Assembly (NCBI GenBank): GCA_964519835.1
Contig: CAZFLD010000032.1
Location: 1 to 45,391, forward strand
DNA: 45,391 bases
Direction of reading: 5' to 3'
Source: CAZFLD01 sp964519835
GTDB taxonomy: Bacteria > Spirochaetota > Spirochaetia > DSM-27196 > CAZFLD01
The notes under the pieces are model-generated. The model made no database searches. It was not told where the DNA came from and was given only the letters and a program-made list of their open reading frames with translations. A program made the translations under genes and the position numbers. Positions 24,132 through 32,729 of this stretch are shown one piece after another (position 1 is the first letter of the stretch; each line of letters begins with the position of its first letter).

Positions 24132-25075
24132 CTGCGAACAAAATGATTGTAGACAAACGCATACTTGTCGCTTGCGTGCTGGCCGTCGGTGCGGTTTGCT
24201 CTTCCTGGGCGGTCGGCGGCACCGAGTGGCGGGTGGACAACGCCACGCTGGGGTTCACCTACGATCCGGGCACCGGTCTTGTCGCGAATCAGCGGCTTGT
24301 CGTCCAGCACCGCGGACCTGAGTCCGACTACTTTGTTACCATATCGACCGGGCAATCCGGTACCTTCGCGAATCGAGAGCTCCGCGACGGCAGCGGCAAC
24401 ACACTCACCTACCAGCTCTACCAAACGACTGCCCTACAGGACGTTATTAAGGATCTTAGTGCGTCTCCGAACCAAGCGGAGGTTCTGACCGGCAGCGCAC
24501 CGGAGTATACCGGTTTCCTGACGGAGGCTCTGGATGTGTCCTACGTGATCTACATCCCCCCCGGTCAGACCCTGAGCGCCGGCACTTATACCGACTCCCT
24601 GAACCTCACGCTCTACTCCGGCGCATTTGGCTCGGGAACTCAGGAAGATACCGGCACTCTGAGCGTCGAGGGCCCCGTCACCGCGACCGTCTCGATTGTA
24701 TTGGTGAGTCCGGGTGACCCATGGCCGACCTACACGTTCCAGGAAACCGCCGACCAAACCATGGACTTTGGCGAGCTCGCCACCGGCGAGTCTCTCGGCT
24801 ACGATCTCCTCGTGGAGTCAAACGCCTCGTTTTTTATCGCGCTGGCGTCTGCCAATGCCGGGGTCATGGCTCACACGGATGCGGGAGACGCAAGCATCGT
24901 GCCTTACAGCTTGACCTTTGACGGCGGCTTGGTTGATCTCTCGAGCGGAGGCGACGTGATCGTCGGGAACTCGCCCGGCTTCCGCTATTCCATTGTTGTC
25001 ACGATCAACGAGTACGGGGCGGCGAGCCAAGGCTCCTACGAGGACGTGGTGACGATTACCGTGACCGCAAACTGA
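24128..25075 (+). CDS. Two-domain minor/tip pilus subunit-like protein
   Basis: The 315-residue protein has a signal peptide (about residues 1-29) and two beta-rich domains. Domain 1 (about 35-180) includes GNTLTYQLYQTTAL and SAGTYTDSLNLTLYSG; domain 2 (about 185-315) includes QTMDFGELATGESLGYDLLVESNASFFIALASANAG and YEDVVTITVTAN. Both have the SCPU-like subunit pattern; domain 2 resembles the major subunit at 20365. Two domains with translational coupling to the usher fit an adhesin or tip subunit of an archaic pilus (CsuE-like logic). Receptor unknown. Confidence 0.72.
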   Translation: MTANKMIVDKRILVACVLAVGAVCSSWAVGGTEWRVDNATLGFTYDPGTGLVANQRLVVQHRGPESDYFVTISTGQSGTFANRELRDGSGNTLTYQLYQTTALQDVIKDLSASPNQAEVLTGSAPEYTGFLTEALDVSYVIYIPPGQTLSAGTYTDSLNLTLYSGAFGSGTQEDTGTLSVEGPVTATVSIVLVSPGDPWPTYTFQETADQTMDFGELATGESLGYDLLVESNASFFIALASANAGVMAHTDAGDASIVPYSLTFDGGLVDLSSGGDVIVGNSPGFRYSIVVTINEYGAASQGSYEDVVTITVTAN

Positions 25076-25100
25076 CGCCGCTCGCGTGGCGCGCGGCCGG

Positions 25101-25754
25101 CTACACCAGCACGCGAATCCCCGCGGCGGCGGCGCGACTCAGCACCGCCTCGCCGACGGCGGTACGGACGCGCACCGTATCGGCTTGATCGGAACGCTCT
25201 GTGACCACGACCCTCGCGCCCGGCACAAGGCCCTGCTCTTTTAAGTAGCTGAGGAATCCAGGGTCGTGATGGTGTACACGGGCGATTGTGAGGTCGCTGT
25301 CGACCGGGGCGGAGGAGAGCTCGGTGGTGTCTCGCGAAAGCAGTGACCCGGCGGCGTTTGGGATAGGGTCGCCGTGGGGGTCGAACTCCGGATGACCGAG
25401 CACCGCATCGATGCGATCGAGGAGACGCCCACTCACCGCGTGCTCGAGTACCTCGGCCTCCTCGTGTACCTCGCTCCAGTCGAAGCCAAGCGATTCCACG
25501 AGAAACAACTCGATCAACCGATGGCGCCGGAGTACGCCCATCGCCTCTTTGCGGCCCCGACCTGTAAGCCGCACGCCCGACCGTGGGTAGTACGCCAAGA
25601 GGCCGGCCCGCTCCAGGCTTTTTACCATCGTAGTGATGGTTCCCGGCGTGACCTGCATGGCCCCGGCCAAGGCGCCGAGACCAACAAGGCTTTCACCGCT
25701 TTGCTCTTCCGCTGCGAGGATGCGTTTGAGGTAGTCCTCGGTAGCTACGCTCAC
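25101..25754 (-). CDS. DtxR/MntR-family metal-dependent regulator
   Basis: The 217-residue protein has the N-terminal winged helix (TEDYLKRILAAEEQSGESLVGLGALAGAMQVTPGTITTMVKSLERAGLL), the dimerisation/metal-binding helices (GRGRKEAMGVLRRHRLIELFLVESLGFDWSEVHEEAEVLEHAVS, with the expected Glu/His ligands) and a C-terminal SH3/FeoA-like domain (GFLSYLKEQGLVPGARVVV). Such proteins bind Mn(II) or Fe(II) and repress uptake genes. It is divergent from the metal importer at 25855, as TroR/MntR genes often are next to their target. The GTG start has TATTCT six bases upstream and no Shine-Dalgarno, suggesting a leaderless transcript. Confidence 0.92.
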   Translation of the reverse strand: MSVATEDYLKRILAAEEQSGESLVGLGALAGAMQVTPGTITTMVKSLERAGLLAYYPRSGVRLTGRGRKEAMGVLRRHRLIELFLVESLGFDWSEVHEEAEVLEHAVSGRLLDRIDAVLGHPEFDPHGDPIPNAAGSLLSRDTTELSSAPVDSDLTIARVHHHDPGFLSYLKEQGLVPGARVVVTERSDQADTVRVRTAVGEAVLSRAAAAGIRVLV

Positions 25755-25760
25755 GTCTCA

Positions 25761-25831
25761 AGAATAGCATGATGAACCTTGACACGTCAAATTATTTTGG
25801 TTATGCATATAAAAGACTTTGAGTATTCAAA
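25761..25831. promoter_or_regulatory. Divergent promoters with shared palindromes (metal importer / DtxR)
   Basis: TTGACACGTCAA (25779-25790) contains the -35 boxes of both promoters: TTGACA (25779-25784) for the importer, 17 bp before TATGCA (25802-25807), and TTGACG on the minus strand (25785-25790), 18 bp before TATTCT (25761-25766) of the regulator gene. A second palindrome, TTTGAGTATTCAAA (25818-25831), lies over the importer's start region and is a likely metalloregulator site. Confidence 0.65.
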
Positions 25832-25854
25832 CATTTTCCTGTGGAAGGACAAAG

Positions 25855-26895
25855 ATGAGACTATCAATGCTTGTAGCGGCCGCCCTGATGATTTTGGTGA
25901 TTGCTGGTGGCTGTGGTGGCAACCGCGAATCGGGTGCTTCCGAGCAGCCGGCCGGTGTCCGCGAAGGCGGTGTTTTCCGGATTGTTGCGACGACCACACA
26001 GGCCGGCGACCTATCGCGTATCTTGGCCGACGGCGTGCCCGACGTGGAGATAACGGCGCTTATGGGCGCGGGTGTTGATCCACACCTCTATCAGCCGACC
26101 GAAAGCGACGTCAACGCCATGAACGAGGCGGACATGGTCGTTTACAGCGGACTGCATCTCGAAGGTCAGTTCGATGCGGTCTTCGAGGCACTGGGTGAGC
26201 GTGGCGTGGTCGTCTATGCGCTTTCTCGGGAGCCCCAACGCGCCGGGTTTATCGTGCCCACGAAGGGTGAATCCGAGTCCGATGACCCTCACTTCTGGTT
26301 CGATCCCCGAAACTGGCAGGTGACGGTGCAGGCATATGCCGAGCTCCTCGCCGGGGAGGACCCGGACCACGCCGATACCTACGCCGCAAACGCCGCCGCC
26401 CACGTCGAGCAACTCGAGCTTTTGTATAGCTGGGCCAACACCGGCATGCGGTCCGTGCCGGAGCAGCAGCGTTCCATCGTGACCTCCCACGATGCATTCC
26501 AGTACTTCGGCGCGGCCTTCGGCTGGACAATGGAGGCCATCCAGGGGATCAGCACGGAGGACGAAGCGGGTGTGGGCGACATCCAAGAGACGGTAGACTT
26601 GGTGATGGAGCGGAACATCCCGGTTCTTTTTGTCGAGTCGAGTATTCCGCCGGGCACAATCGAGGCCGTTATCCAGGCAATCCGGGCGGAAGGTGGCGAG
26701 GCGCGTATCGGCATTCGCGAGCTCTACTCCGATGCAATGGGAGCGCCCGGCACGTTCGGCGGCACGTACGTGGGCATGCTGGCCGAAAATGTGTTGACGA
26801 TCCTGCAGTCCTATCGAGCGGCAGGTGTCGATGTTGTTATCCCGGAGTGGCCGGAGAGACTCGAGCCGCAGCCGCCCGAGGAGCTTTTGCAATGA
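25855..26895 (+). CDS. Metal ABC transporter substrate-binding lipoprotein (TroA/MntA-like)
   Basis: The 346-residue lipoprotein has a signal peptide with lipobox IAGGC (C20). The cluster-A-I fold shows the four metal ligands: His in GVDPHLYQP, His in DPHFWFDPRN, Glu in LFVESSIPPG and Asp in YSDAMG. A Glu third ligand is the pattern of Mn/Fe-binding members (PsaA, MntA), while Zn-binding TroA uses His, so Mn or Fe is favoured. The His-rich loop of ZnuA is absent. GGAAGGA precedes the ATG. It is first in a four-gene importer operon, divergent from the DtxR-type gene. Confidence 0.93.
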   Translation: MRLSMLVAAALMILVIAGGCGGNRESGASEQPAGVREGGVFRIVATTTQAGDLSRILADGVPDVEITALMGAGVDPHLYQPTESDVNAMNEADMVVYSGLHLEGQFDAVFEALGERGVVVYALSREPQRAGFIVPTKGESESDDPHFWFDPRNWQVTVQAYAELLAGEDPDHADTYAANAAAHVEQLELLYSWANTGMRSVPEQQRSIVTSHDAFQYFGAAFGWTMEAIQGISTEDEAGVGDIQETVDLVMERNIPVLFVESSIPPGTIEAVIQAIRAEGGEARIGIRELYSDAMGAPGTFGGTYVGMLAENVLTILQSYRAAGVDVVIPEWPERLEPQPPEELLQ

Positions 26896-27647
26896 CAAAC
26901 AACAAGCCCGTGCTTTGCATAGACGACCTCACCGTCGCGTATCACTCGAAACCCGTCTTGTGGGACGTGGACTTGAACGTGCCTGAAGGCGTGCTTCTGG
27001 CAATCGTAGGTCCAAACGGAGCCGGCAAGAGCACGCTTATCAAGGCTGCGCTGGACCTGGTGCCCCGTGCCGCCGGAACGGTTCGTTTTTTCGGCCAACC
27101 GTACAATAAGGCGCGAGGTCGTGTCGGCTACGTACCGCAGCGGGGGAGTGTCGACTGGGACTTCCCTACAACCGTACTGGACGTTGTGACCATGGGGCTC
27201 TACGGGTCGATCGGGTGGATTGCTCGGCCGAAGCGAAGGCATCGGGATCTCGCCCTCGAAGCGTTGGACAAGGTAGGCTTGGCGGAGTTTGCCGACCGAC
27301 AAATAAGCCGCCTCTCCGGTGGCCAACAGCAGCGTACGTTCCTTGCGCGTGCATTGGTGCAGGATGCGGAGATCTATTTTATGGACGAACCGTTTGCAGC
27401 GGTGGATGCCGTAACCGAACGTTCCATCGTAGAAATCCTCAAGGAGCTGCGAAGCAAGGGGCGCACCGTGATCGTGGTACACCACGATCTGCAAACAGTC
27501 GCCGGATACTTCGATTGGGTGGCGCTCTTAAACGTTGAGATCATCGCTACCGGCCCTGCCTCCGAAGTGTTCACTCAGGACAACTTGATCCGGACGTACG
27601 GCGGGGAGGTGGCGGCGATCCACTCGGCCATGGGGGCCGGCGTATGA
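26892..27647 (+). CDS. Metal ABC transporter ATP-binding protein
   Basis: The 251-residue ATPase has Walker A GPNGAGKST near residue 44, signature LSGGQQQRTFLARAL, Walker B IYFMDEPFAAVD and the switch His in VVHHDLQ. It is the Mn/Zn importer class (ZnuC/TroB/MntB). The start overlaps the stop of the binding protein (ATGA at 26892) and its stop overlaps the next start the same way, so the operon is tightly coupled. Confidence 0.95.
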   Translation: MTNNKPVLCIDDLTVAYHSKPVLWDVDLNVPEGVLLAIVGPNGAGKSTLIKAALDLVPRAAGTVRFFGQPYNKARGRVGYVPQRGSVDWDFPTTVLDVVTMGLYGSIGWIARPKRRHRDLALEALDKVGLAEFADRQISRLSGGQQQRTFLARALVQDAEIYFMDEPFAAVDAVTERSIVEILKELRSKGRTVIVVHHDLQTVAGYFDWVALLNVEIIATGPASEVFTQDNLIRTYGGEVAAIHSAMGAGV

Positions 27648-29023
27648 GGCTCGATGAGGACGACAAGCGTGTTTTCGCGGTGATCATCGGGGCGATCGTC
27701 GTTGCGGTTGGCCTGTTCCTCCTCGGAGGTACGTTGTTGGCCGTCCGGTACACCTACTCGGTCCGGGTTGTATCCTTGGGCGGTGGTGTGCTGGGCATGG
27801 TCAGCGGAGCTTTGGGCTCTTTTGCGGTTCTGCGGAAGCAGAGCCTGGTGGGGGACGCCCTTTCCCACGCAGCGCTTCCGGGTGTGGGTATTGCGTTTTT
27901 GATCGCCGGCAGGCAAATGGGATTTCTGCTTCTCGGCGCCGGCGTGGCCGGTTGGCTCGGGGTGCTTTTTATCCGTGCCGTAACCGATACAACGCGGATC
28001 AAGCAGGATACCGCGATGGGCATAGTGCTCGCCGCGTGGTTCGCAGGCGGTATCGCGATTATCGCCGCCATTCAGAATCGGCCCGACGCCAGTCAGGCGG
28101 GTCTGGACAGTTTTATCTTTGGTCAGGCGGCGGCCATGGTGGAGTCCGATGTGTGGCTTATCACCGTGGTTGGCGCCGCCGCGTTTGCGATCGTCGCCCT
28201 CTTTTGGAAGCAGTTCAAGCTTGTGACATTCGATTATGAGTTCGCCCAGGCAAACGGCTTAACGGGGCGCCTCTGGACGTCGTTGCTTTCGCTCTTGGTA
28301 GTTGTTGCGGTGGTGCTGGGACTGCAGCTTGCAGGTGTTGTCTTGATGGTGGGGCTACTTATCGCGCCCGGGGTGGCCGCACGGCAGTGGACAAACAAGC
28401 TGCTGTCGATGGTGATCTTGGCCGGAGTCCTCGGCGCGGTGGCGGGTGCCGTGGGCGCCATGCTCAGCGCCGTGGCGGCGGACATTCCCACGGGTCCGAC
28501 CATCATAGTGGTTGTTATGGTGCTCGTTCTTCTTTCGATGATGTTTGGACCGGAGCGAGGTGTTTTGTGGACATTGCTCAGACGCCGCCGTGATCGGCAT
28601 CGGTTTGCGACCGTCTCGATGCGGCGAACCATCTACCACTATGCATCGGACCACAACGATGTCGCTTCCGCCGTGCCTGACGACTTTCTGGTCGGCGTGG
28701 CCGGCCAAACCGCCCGCAGGGGCCTCAACGCACTCCGTGCCGACGGAGAGGTTTTTGGTGAGGAAGCGCACGTCGCAGACGATGCCGGTGGCGAAGGAAT
28801 CCCCGGCAAGGAGCAACAGACCCACTGGCACCTAACGGACCTGGGTATCGCTCGTGCGGAGAAGGACATTGAGAACCTCGAGCTCTGGGAGCTCTATCGC
28901 GCGCACGGGTCTCGGTTGGGGCTTCCGAAGGTCGTGGCTGATCGTCACGAAGACATACGGCAGGTTCTCCCGCAGGAGTCGATTACGGCGCTGAAAGAGG
29001 AGGCAAGCGATGGAGCTGATTGA
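27644..29023 (+). CDS. Metal ABC-3 permease with C-terminal winged-helix-like extension (first permease)
   Basis: The 459-residue protein has about eight TM segments in residues 1-305, with family blocks VLRKQSLVGDALSHAALPGV near residue 63 and VGLLIAPGVAARQWT near residue 238. The last ~140 residues are soluble and resemble a DtxR-type winged-helix half: HHYASDHNDVASAVPDDFLVG, TARRGLNALRADGEVFGEE, THWHLTDLGIARAEK, ENLELWELYRAHGSRLGLP. Such C-terminal regulator-like domains occur on some TroC/MntC-type permeases, and their job is not settled. It overlaps the following gene by 14 bp. Confidence 0.9.
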   Translation: MRLDEDDKRVFAVIIGAIVVAVGLFLLGGTLLAVRYTYSVRVVSLGGGVLGMVSGALGSFAVLRKQSLVGDALSHAALPGVGIAFLIAGRQMGFLLLGAGVAGWLGVLFIRAVTDTTRIKQDTAMGIVLAAWFAGGIAIIAAIQNRPDASQAGLDSFIFGQAAAMVESDVWLITVVGAAAFAIVALFWKQFKLVTFDYEFAQANGLTGRLWTSLLSLLVVVAVVLGLQLAGVVLMVGLLIAPGVAARQWTNKLLSMVILAGVLGAVAGAVGAMLSAVAADIPTGPTIIVVVMVLVLLSMMFGPERGVLWTLLRRRRDRHRFATVSMRRTIYHYASDHNDVASAVPDDFLVGVAGQTARRGLNALRADGEVFGEEAHVADDAGGEGIPGKEQQTHWHLTDLGIARAEKDIENLELWELYRAHGSRLGLPKVVADRHEDIRQVLPQESITALKEEASDGAD

Positions 29024-30455
29024 ACGGGGCATCGTTACGCTTCTCTTGAACGTTGTGGAGCCGGATGCCATCAATGAGCTGTTTCGAAGCCCTCAGGTAA
29101 CCGCCATTGTGGTAGGCGTGTGTGTTGCCGTGGCGGGCGCACTCCTGGGGAGCTTTTTGGTGCTACGCGGGATGGCGCTTACGAGCGACGCGATTAGTCA
29201 CACGGTGCTTCTGGGTATTGTTGTGGCCTTTATAATCATGGTTGGAATGGACGGTGTGGAGCCGGATCTGTCGTCGCCGTGGTTGATGATCGGCGCGGCG
29301 GCCGCCGGTGTCGCGACCGTGGTGCTTACCGACATGATCCATCGTTCCGGTCTGGTAAAGCAAGACGCCGCGTTGGGCCTGGCCTTTCCCTTTTTGTTCG
29401 CCGTTGCCGTGATGCTTGTGGCCGGGGCGGTGGACGATGTACATCTCGACGAGGATGCGGTAATGGTGGGCGAGATCGGAGTGGCATGGGCGAATACCAA
29501 CAGTCACTGCTTTGGCGACTGTGAGACGGTTGTGATTGACAAAGACGATCCGCGCGCTGAGCTCACCCGCCGCTGCACAAACTGCGGCGACCTCGGCATT
29601 AGTCCGCGAGACGAGCGTGCCGAATTTGAAACGATCTGCACCAACTGCCGTACCTACACGCCCGCGCAGGCCTGGCGGGAGGGATTCCTCGAAGAGAGGC
29701 CGTTGCTTGTGTTTTGGCCGAAGTCCCTGACCGTTACGGGCATGATGGCCTTGATCGCGGTGGTCTTTGTGCTCGTTTTTTTCAAGGAGATCAAAGTCGG
29801 TTCATTCGATGCCGGTCTGGCCCACGCGCTTGGTTTCAGACCAACGCTTTTGACCTATCTCCTTATGGTGCTGGTTAGCTTGGTTGCCGTTGCCGCGTTT
29901 GATGCGGTAGGATCCGTCTTGGTCATCGCTTTTTTTATCATCCCACCTGCGGCGGCCTACCTCATGACGGACCGCCTTGGGCTTATGCTTCCCATTGCTG
30001 CCGGCGTCGGCGGGTTATCCGCAGCCGTCGGATATGACTTCGCGCGAGGCCGCCTTTTTGGCCTAACCATTCTCCCGGGCTGGAACACGTCGATCTCGGC
30101 GTCGATGGTCCTCGCGATGTTTGGCTTTTTCCTAATCTGCTGGATGGCATCGCCACAGCACGGGCTTGTGGCTGCCGTTTTGCAACGGCGTCGGAGCAGG
30201 CGACTCTTCGAGGAGCAGATCCTCTTAGGCCACGTTTTCCACCACGCGGGAAGTGACGCCGAGAAAAGGGAGCTGTCTGCGGCCGGCATGGACCAACACA
30301 TGCACTGGCCAAAAGAGCGCCTCGACCGGGTCCTGCGACGCCTGCGGGTTCGTGACCTGGTGCGCGACCACAAGGGTCTTATCTTGCCGACGGACTCAGG
30401 CGCGGCGACGGTCCAAGATTTTAGGCGGCGCTACCTTCGCGGTCCTTCAGGCTAA
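29010..30455 (+). CDS. Metal ABC-3 permease with Cys-rich loop insertion and C-terminal extension (second permease)
   Basis: The 481-residue protein has the ABC-3 permease core (ALTSDAISHTVLLGIVVAFI near residue 56, FFIIPPAAAYLMTDRL near residue 310) split by an inserted soluble loop at about residues 160-235. The loop contains C167 and C171, C189 and C192, C210 and C213 plus H166: three paired Cys motifs, a possible metal-binding or zinc-ribbon module. The C-terminal ~95 residues form a second soluble domain (SRRLFEEQILLGHVFHHAG to DSGAATVQDFRRRYL) like that of its partner, apparently of the winged-helix type. The two permeases are predicted to pair in the membrane with the ATPase. Confidence 0.9.
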   Translation: MELIERGIVTLLLNVVEPDAINELFRSPQVTAIVVGVCVAVAGALLGSFLVLRGMALTSDAISHTVLLGIVVAFIIMVGMDGVEPDLSSPWLMIGAAAAGVATVVLTDMIHRSGLVKQDAALGLAFPFLFAVAVMLVAGAVDDVHLDEDAVMVGEIGVAWANTNSHCFGDCETVVIDKDDPRAELTRRCTNCGDLGISPRDERAEFETICTNCRTYTPAQAWREGFLEERPLLVFWPKSLTVTGMMALIAVVFVLVFFKEIKVGSFDAGLAHALGFRPTLLTYLLMVLVSLVAVAAFDAVGSVLVIAFFIIPPAAAYLMTDRLGLMLPIAAGVGGLSAAVGYDFARGRLFGLTILPGWNTSISASMVLAMFGFFLICWMASPQHGLVAAVLQRRRSRRLFEEQILLGHVFHHAGSDAEKRELSAAGMDQHMHWPKERLDRVLRRLRVRDLVRDHKGLILPTDSGAATVQDFRRRYLRGPSG

Positions 30456-30582
30456 TGCGGCGTCGGTCGCCCGGCTACCGCATGGCGGAACGGTTCCCGG
30501 CCGCGCGGGACGATCCGACAAAAAGGCGGCGGTCGACGACCGGCTCACTGCCGCGTCACCCGGTTGTGGCCCGTTCGGGCTC

Positions 30583-31074
30583 CTATTCGTTGTGGTGGTC
30601 GTCGTGGTTCGGGTCGTGCACGTGGCCGTGCTCGATTTCGACCGCCTCGGCATCCCGGACGTCGGCAACCTGAACATCAAAGTGCAGACGTTCGCCGGCC
30701 AGTGGGTGATTTCCATCGAGCTTTACCATGTCGTCCCCGATTTCCACCAGGGTCATGACGTGTTGGTTGCCCGACTTGTCCTGCGCTGCGAACTGCATGC
30801 CGAGCTCAAGTTCCTCGTCGGGCATCTTGCTGCGCTCAACCGCAAACAGCAGCGATTCATCGCGGACGCCGTAGCCCTGTTCGGGCTCGACGGTGGTTTC
30901 GACGGATTCGCCAATCGACTTGCCTTCGAGGGCGGTCTCGAGGCCCTCGACGATATTGTCGTGGCCGTGGAGGTAGCTCAAATCTCCGTTGTGCTCCGAA
31001 GAGTCTATGATCTGCCCGGCGTCGTTCTTTAATGTGTACGCTATTGATACAACTCTGTCTCTTTCTACGTTCAT
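30583..31074 (-). CDS. slyD: FKBP-type peptidyl-prolyl isomerase SlyD
   Basis: The 163-residue protein is SlyD-like: an FKBP domain interrupted by the IF (insert-in-flap) chaperone domain. Landmarks are DSSEHNGDLSYLHGHDNIVEGLETALEGK near residue 25, EPEQGYGVRD near residue 65 and GNHPLAGERLHFDVQV near residue 122. The C-terminus is His- and Asp-rich (HGHVHDPNHDDHH), the metal-binding tail that holds Ni or Zn in other SlyD proteins. AAGGAG (31080-31085) supports ATG 31074 over the upstream GTG at 31080. It is cytosolic, converges with the metal importer and runs codirectionally with the RsgA gene. Its link to the metal operon beyond proximity is not shown. Confidence 0.93.
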   Translation of the reverse strand: MNVERDRVVSIAYTLKNDAGQIIDSSEHNGDLSYLHGHDNIVEGLETALEGKSIGESVETTVEPEQGYGVRDESLLFAVERSKMPDEELELGMQFAAQDKSGNQHVMTLVEIGDDMVKLDGNHPLAGERLHFDVQVADVRDAEAVEIEHGHVHDPNHDDHHNE

Positions 31075-31228
31075 TAACACTCCTTCAGTGACTCTCCTAC
31101 CTTAGGATGCTTGTCCCATTTGTTAAACCCCCGTTTCTGCGGGACGCCGTTGGGCCAGCCACCGCCGACGCACCCGCCGGGGTACGGAACGTGGGCCGCT
31201 GCACCCGGCGCGTGTACTGTCGGCGCCG

Positions 31229-32335
31229 TCAGCGGCCGCGCTTTTTTATCTGTCGGACCGCCTTTGCTATCCGCCGTCCTTCAATTCTCCGCATTTCGTT
31301 CCGCATTCTTTTGGTAAGAGCCGACTCCGCCACCATCTCGCGATAGGCGTCAACGCGCTCGGCGGAAAGCTCGCCTGTCTGTACGGCTTCGCGCACCGCG
31401 CAGCCGGGCTCGGAATCGTGGGCGCAATCGCGGAAGCGGCAGCTCTGCGCCATGCCGACAACATCTGCGAACAGATCGTCTGCCTGCACGTCGCCCGTGA
31501 GACCTACTTCTCGAAGGCCGGGGGTGTCAATAATCACGGCACCTCCCGGAAGGCAAAACATGGTCCGGGCGGTGGTCGTGTGACGGCCCCTCCCGTCGCC
31601 GGTCCGAACGGCCGTGGTTTCGATCTCTTCTCCCGTTAGGCGGGTAGTGAGGCTCGATTTTCCACAACCCGAAGAACCAAGAAGCACCACGCACGCTTCC
31701 GGCGGAAGAAGCGCGCGCAATTCTTCTATGCCCAGGCCTGTCTTAGCCGAGACCGCGACGATCTCGAGGTTCGGAAAGTCGCTACGAGCGCGATCGAGGC
31801 TCTGCCCGAGGTCGTTGACGCGATAATTGACGAGGTCGATCTTGTTGAGGACGAGGATCGCCTCGATGTCTCCGAATCGCGTTGCCAAAAACCGCTCAAC
31901 GCGGCCGCGGCGATAGTTGTCCAGCTCGCCGGCGGCGTTATCTACGGGCGGGGTTGTGACGATAAGCGCGTGGGAGACGTTGGCGGCGAGCGTCTGCTCG
32001 ATGCCACGACTGTCCGCCGCACGGCGAACGATTCCCGAGAGGCGAGGGTAGGTCGTTTCCACACGGGGGGCATCCTCGGTGATGCCGCCGACCGCGACAA
32101 AATCGCCCACCGCCGGCGCCTCGGCCACGCCTAAGTCTATGCGGTGTCGAAGCGAGCCCGACAAGGACGCCCGGTAAAGCCCGAAGGGGCAGGCAATCTC
32201 AACTGCCGCGCCGTAGTCCGTCACGACTTGGGCGGGAGTGGTGTCGTCGAGGTTGGGTAGGTGAGCGCACTTCGATGCAAATTGGTCGAAGGCGCGTTTG
32301 TTCCAGAGTGGTGTGGTCTTCAATGCTTTCTCCAT
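31229..32335 (-). CDS. rsgA: Ribosome small-subunit-dependent GTPase RsgA
   Basis: The 368-residue protein has the circularly permuted GTPase order typical of RsgA: G4 NKID, then G1 LLGSSGCGKSS, then G3 DTPGLREVG. After the GTPase comes the Zn-binding C-terminal motif (FRDCAHDSEPGCAV, with further Cys/His), and before it an OB-fold domain (GLYRASLSGSLRHRIDLG). RsgA helps mature the 30S subunit and is coupled to GTP hydrolysis on the ribosome. The ATG at 32335 gives a normal length; the frame runs open further upstream but without protein-like content. TATACA lies seven bases before the start with no Shine-Dalgarno, so a leaderless message is likely. Confidence 0.93.
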   Translation of the reverse strand: MEKALKTTPLWNKRAFDQFASKCAHLPNLDDTTPAQVVTDYGAAVEIACPFGLYRASLSGSLRHRIDLGVAEAPAVGDFVAVGGITEDAPRVETTYPRLSGIVRRAADSRGIEQTLAANVSHALIVTTPPVDNAAGELDNYRRGRVERFLATRFGDIEAILVLNKIDLVNYRVNDLGQSLDRARSDFPNLEIVAVSAKTGLGIEELRALLPPEACVVLLGSSGCGKSSLTTRLTGEEIETTAVRTGDGRGRHTTTARTMFCLPGGAVIIDTPGLREVGLTGDVQADDLFADVVGMAQSCRFRDCAHDSEPGCAVREAVQTGELSAERVDAYREMVAESALTKRMRNEMRRIEGRRIAKAVRQIKKRGR

Positions 32336-32729
32336 ACTGCCGTGTATAGGTCCGCGACGGCGCAGAACGTGTTTTGGGTAACGGTGTGGAGAAATAGAGA
32401 ACGTTTGGATTGCGCTAAGGGATTGTATGCTTAGGCGAGAACTCCACACCAAAGGCCGACAACAGCTACGAGTCGTTTTGCTTTCATACCAGCCTCCTTC
32501 GCGGACCACTCCGCCGTGTGGAATACGGCAAGATTATCCCGGCTCGGCACCGTCGTCAAGAGGGCGTTCGAGCCTTAACCTCTGCTTTACACTCTTGATG
32601 TCGGTTTTACGCGGCCATAACCAAGCCGATCCCGCCTTGATGTAAGCTTGTCTCGACAAACGGCAAATCATGCTTAATAGGAGGAAACCAAGAGAAAGCA
32701 CATGTCGTAATACAAACGAGGAGAACAGG
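32336..32729. other. 394-base intergenic region between divergent genes
   Basis: I see no gene here. It should hold the RsgA promoter on the left and the promoter of the secreted small protein on the right. A perfect 5-2-5 palindrome TTGTCTCGACAA lies at 32648-32659. An apparent reading frame through 32670-32729 has no protein-like character. Confidence 0.6.

Noticed and set aside
32648..32659. TTGTCTCGACAA as a seventh copy of the shared operator
   Set aside because: Read on the minus strand it matches the consensus in 10 of 12 positions, but the changes fall in the inner half-sites and it lies far from the MarR island with no clear promoter around it; kept only as an isolated palindrome.
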